Assembly (NCBI GenBank): GCA_025769875.1
Contig: JAGFNK010000885.1
Location: forward strand, 1 to 19,115
Reading direction: 5' to 3'
Origin: Russula earlei
Taxonomy: Eukaryota; Basidiomycota; Agaricomycetes; Russulales; Russulaceae
Length of the DNA: 19,115 nt
Below the pieces are notes generated by a model. The model saw nothing but the letters and a program-made list of their open reading frames with translations. It had not been told where the DNA came from and did no database searches. The position numbers and the translations under genes are program-made. Below, piece after piece: positions 17,425-19,115 of the stretch; positions within the stretch are counted from its first letter, which is position 1, and the number at the start of each line of letters is the position of its first letter.

Positions 17425-19115
17425 TCAGAACTTGACGCTTTCAATGTTCCAGTATTCTTGTGCATAATCTTGGATGGCGCGGTCGGAACTGAATTTCCCC
17501 ATCTAGTTATCAAGCAAGCGGTGGGATCAGGGATCCTGGTCGCGGACGCGGCATGAATGGGGAACTGACCTTGGCCGTCGTTCGGATGCTCTTTTTAACC
17601 CACTCGGTGCGGTCTGCGTATGCCCTCATCAACCATTTCCAGAGCGCGAATGTCTGTAGTCACGGTCAGTTGTTTTGCTCATTTGCATTACATTTGATCG
17701 AAAGAACGTACATGAGTCGAAGTCGTCCGTCAAAAGGTAGAAATCACCCTCGCGAATGGTATTAAGTAGCCTATTATGACGGTGTCATGTCGATCCCATT
17801 AAGACTTGTTCTGACACTCACGGCTCGTACACGCCGTCGCTGCCGAAAATACCCGAGGAGACCGTGTTGAGAACATGTGCGAGGGCCGGTGACTTCTGCT
17901 CTACCGGGATGGGATGGTATGTGTGTCGATATCGCAAATCCTCGACATCTGGTGTGAGGTTCCCAAAGAAGACTGTACGACCAAAATCAGCATTCAGACA
18001 TCGAAGTCAAAAGTTGGACGAAAATGTAACTCACAGACATTATCGTCGCCCACCTCCTCGGCAATCTCGATATTAGCACCGTCAACAGTGCCGACGAGCA
18101 ATCCACCATTGAGACAGAACTTCATGTTGGACGTGCCAGATGCCTCTGTACCGGCTGTCGAGATATGTTGCGAGATGTCCGATGCAGGGATGAGAATTTC
18201 CGCAACAGAAACGGAGTAGTCTGGCAAGAAGAAGAGCGAGAGGTACTGGTTTGTATCAGGGTCGGCGTTGATGACTCGGGCGACGTTCACAATGAGTCGG
18301 ATAGTCTGTGAATAATCATTCCACTGCTAGGTCAACTGCCGGCAAGGGTACTCACAAGCTTTGCGATGTAGTCTTAATAGGACCAAGGATCAGCCGGTAA
18401 CAATAAAGCAGATAGGTGATCAACGTACATCCAGGAGCCGCTTTTCCAGCAAAGAACACCACCTTTTTCACGACTTTTTTTCGTTCCTCGGGTGTCAAGC
18501 TCTTTATCAACAAGTACCTCTGCGCGAAAGATATAGAAACATTGGACTCTCCCCTCAGCCGGACATATGATACGTACATGAATCACCCCAAGGATGTTAA
18601 GTGTTTGGCGCTTATACTCGTGAAGGCGCTTGATCTGGACATCAAACAAGGCGTGCGCGTCAACCTTGATGCCTAGTTGACGCTCAACGAATAATGCGAG
18701 GCGCTCCTTATTCTGGTGCTTCACGGCTGCCCAGCGGGCCTGGAACTGCGGATCATCAACGTGTGCGAGTAATCCTTTGAGCTTGTATAGATCCTTCAGC
18801 CACACATTGCGGTCGATCTTGAGTGTGTCAGTGATGAGCGCAGACAGGGATGGGTTGCACTACGCGAATCAAAGCATATTCAGAAGGATTATATCTCTCC
18901 TGGGGAAATTAAAAAGCTTTACCTGGTCTAGCCACCGACGAGGCGTAACTAGAGAGGGCTCGGTAAGTTGTAGATCGGTACCGTGATGCGGGAGCCCGAA
19001 CGTACTTCCATTTGTGACATTGCCGAATTTGCTCAGCCCGTAAAACTCGACGAAGTCTGGGAAGAGGTTCTTCTGCACCAAGTTCGAATGGAGCTCGGCG
19101 ACACCATTGACTTTA
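17425..19115 (-). CDS. Glycogen phosphorylase, C-terminal part (truncated by window edge; one apparent frameshift)
   Basis: Ten minus-strand exons are visible: 19115-19006, 18948-18923, 18859-18578, 18519-18429, 18372-18356, 18305-18035, 17972-17822, 17770-17712, 17653-17570 and 17502-17425, all with GT-AG introns of 50-67 bp. The product covers the last ~388 of roughly 870 residues. Family hallmarks are clear: [63 protein letters not shown] with the pyridoxal-phosphate lysine at 18120-18122, [22 protein letters not shown] and the ending [14 protein letters not shown]. The enzyme releases glucose-1-phosphate from glycogen in the cytosol. The exon at 17653-17570 is in phase only if one base of the CCC run 17623-17625 is extra; otherwise translation ends early, losing the last ~42 residues. 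With that base removed the exons make a whole number of codons. Confidence 0.93.
18356..18372 (-). other. 17-nt microexon in glycogen phosphorylase
   Basis: It supplies the end of a split Tyr codon and then Y-I-A-K-L, bridging GKAAPGY to [10 protein letters not shown]. Flanking introns are 18373-18428 (GTACGT..TTAAG) and 18306-18355 (GTGAGT..TTCACAG). Confidence 0.85.

Noticed and set aside
18374..18805. 143-codon minus ORF read as one exon
   Set aside because: It runs through an intron of glycogen phosphorylase (18520-18577) that happens to lack stops in that frame.

Overview
The window is nuclear DNA from a filamentous fungus, most probably an agaricomycete basidiomycete. The genes carry many very short GT-AG introns (about 50-83 bp), the spacers are compact and moderately GC-rich, and the content (an F-box/leucine-rich protein, a fungal OTT_1508-type deaminase-like protein, an Msb1/Mug8-domain protein with a giant acidic tail) is typical of mushroom-forming fungi. 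No RNA gene, CRISPR array or intact mobile element was seen.

Layout, left to right: (1) 1-1758, + strand: 3' part of a WD40-repeat protein with two C-terminal ubiquitin-interacting motifs (Ufo1/Pof10-like), open at the left edge. (2) about 2120-3662, +: deaminase-like protein of the OTT_1508 type with degenerate zinc-site residues. (3) 3663-4630: almost 1 kb with no convincing gene. (4) 4819-6249, +: F-box protein with a leucine-rich C-terminal part. (5) 6467-6913, +: small orphan ORF. (6) 7183-9689, -: eight-exon BAR-SH3 protein ending in a proline-rich and Cys/His tail. (7) 9690-9905: a 216-bp divergent intergenic region. (8) 9906-16689, +: four-exon Msb1/Mug8-domain protein of about 2196 residues, with a P/A/E-rich tail containing a hierarchical tandem repeat. 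(9) 16690-17424: convergent spacer. (10) 17425-19115, -: C-terminal ~388 residues of glycogen phosphorylase in ten exons, open at the right edge.

The two central genes are a plausible functional pair: BAR-SH3 proteins act in membrane bending and endocytosis and Msb1-type proteins in Rho-dependent cell polarity, and here they are transcribed divergently from one short spacer. Glycogen phosphorylase is a metabolic housekeeping enzyme with no obvious link to them.

A notable property of the sequence is a set of single-base reading-frame breaks, mostly at short homopolymers, in otherwise conserved genes: two in the WD40/UIM gene, one in glycogen phosphorylase, and a mutually compensating pair in the Msb1-like tail. 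They look more like consensus-sequence errors than biology, but should be checked. I did not find a convincing new multi-gene system. The most unusual items are the degenerate deaminase-like protein and the 119-residue higher-order repeat.
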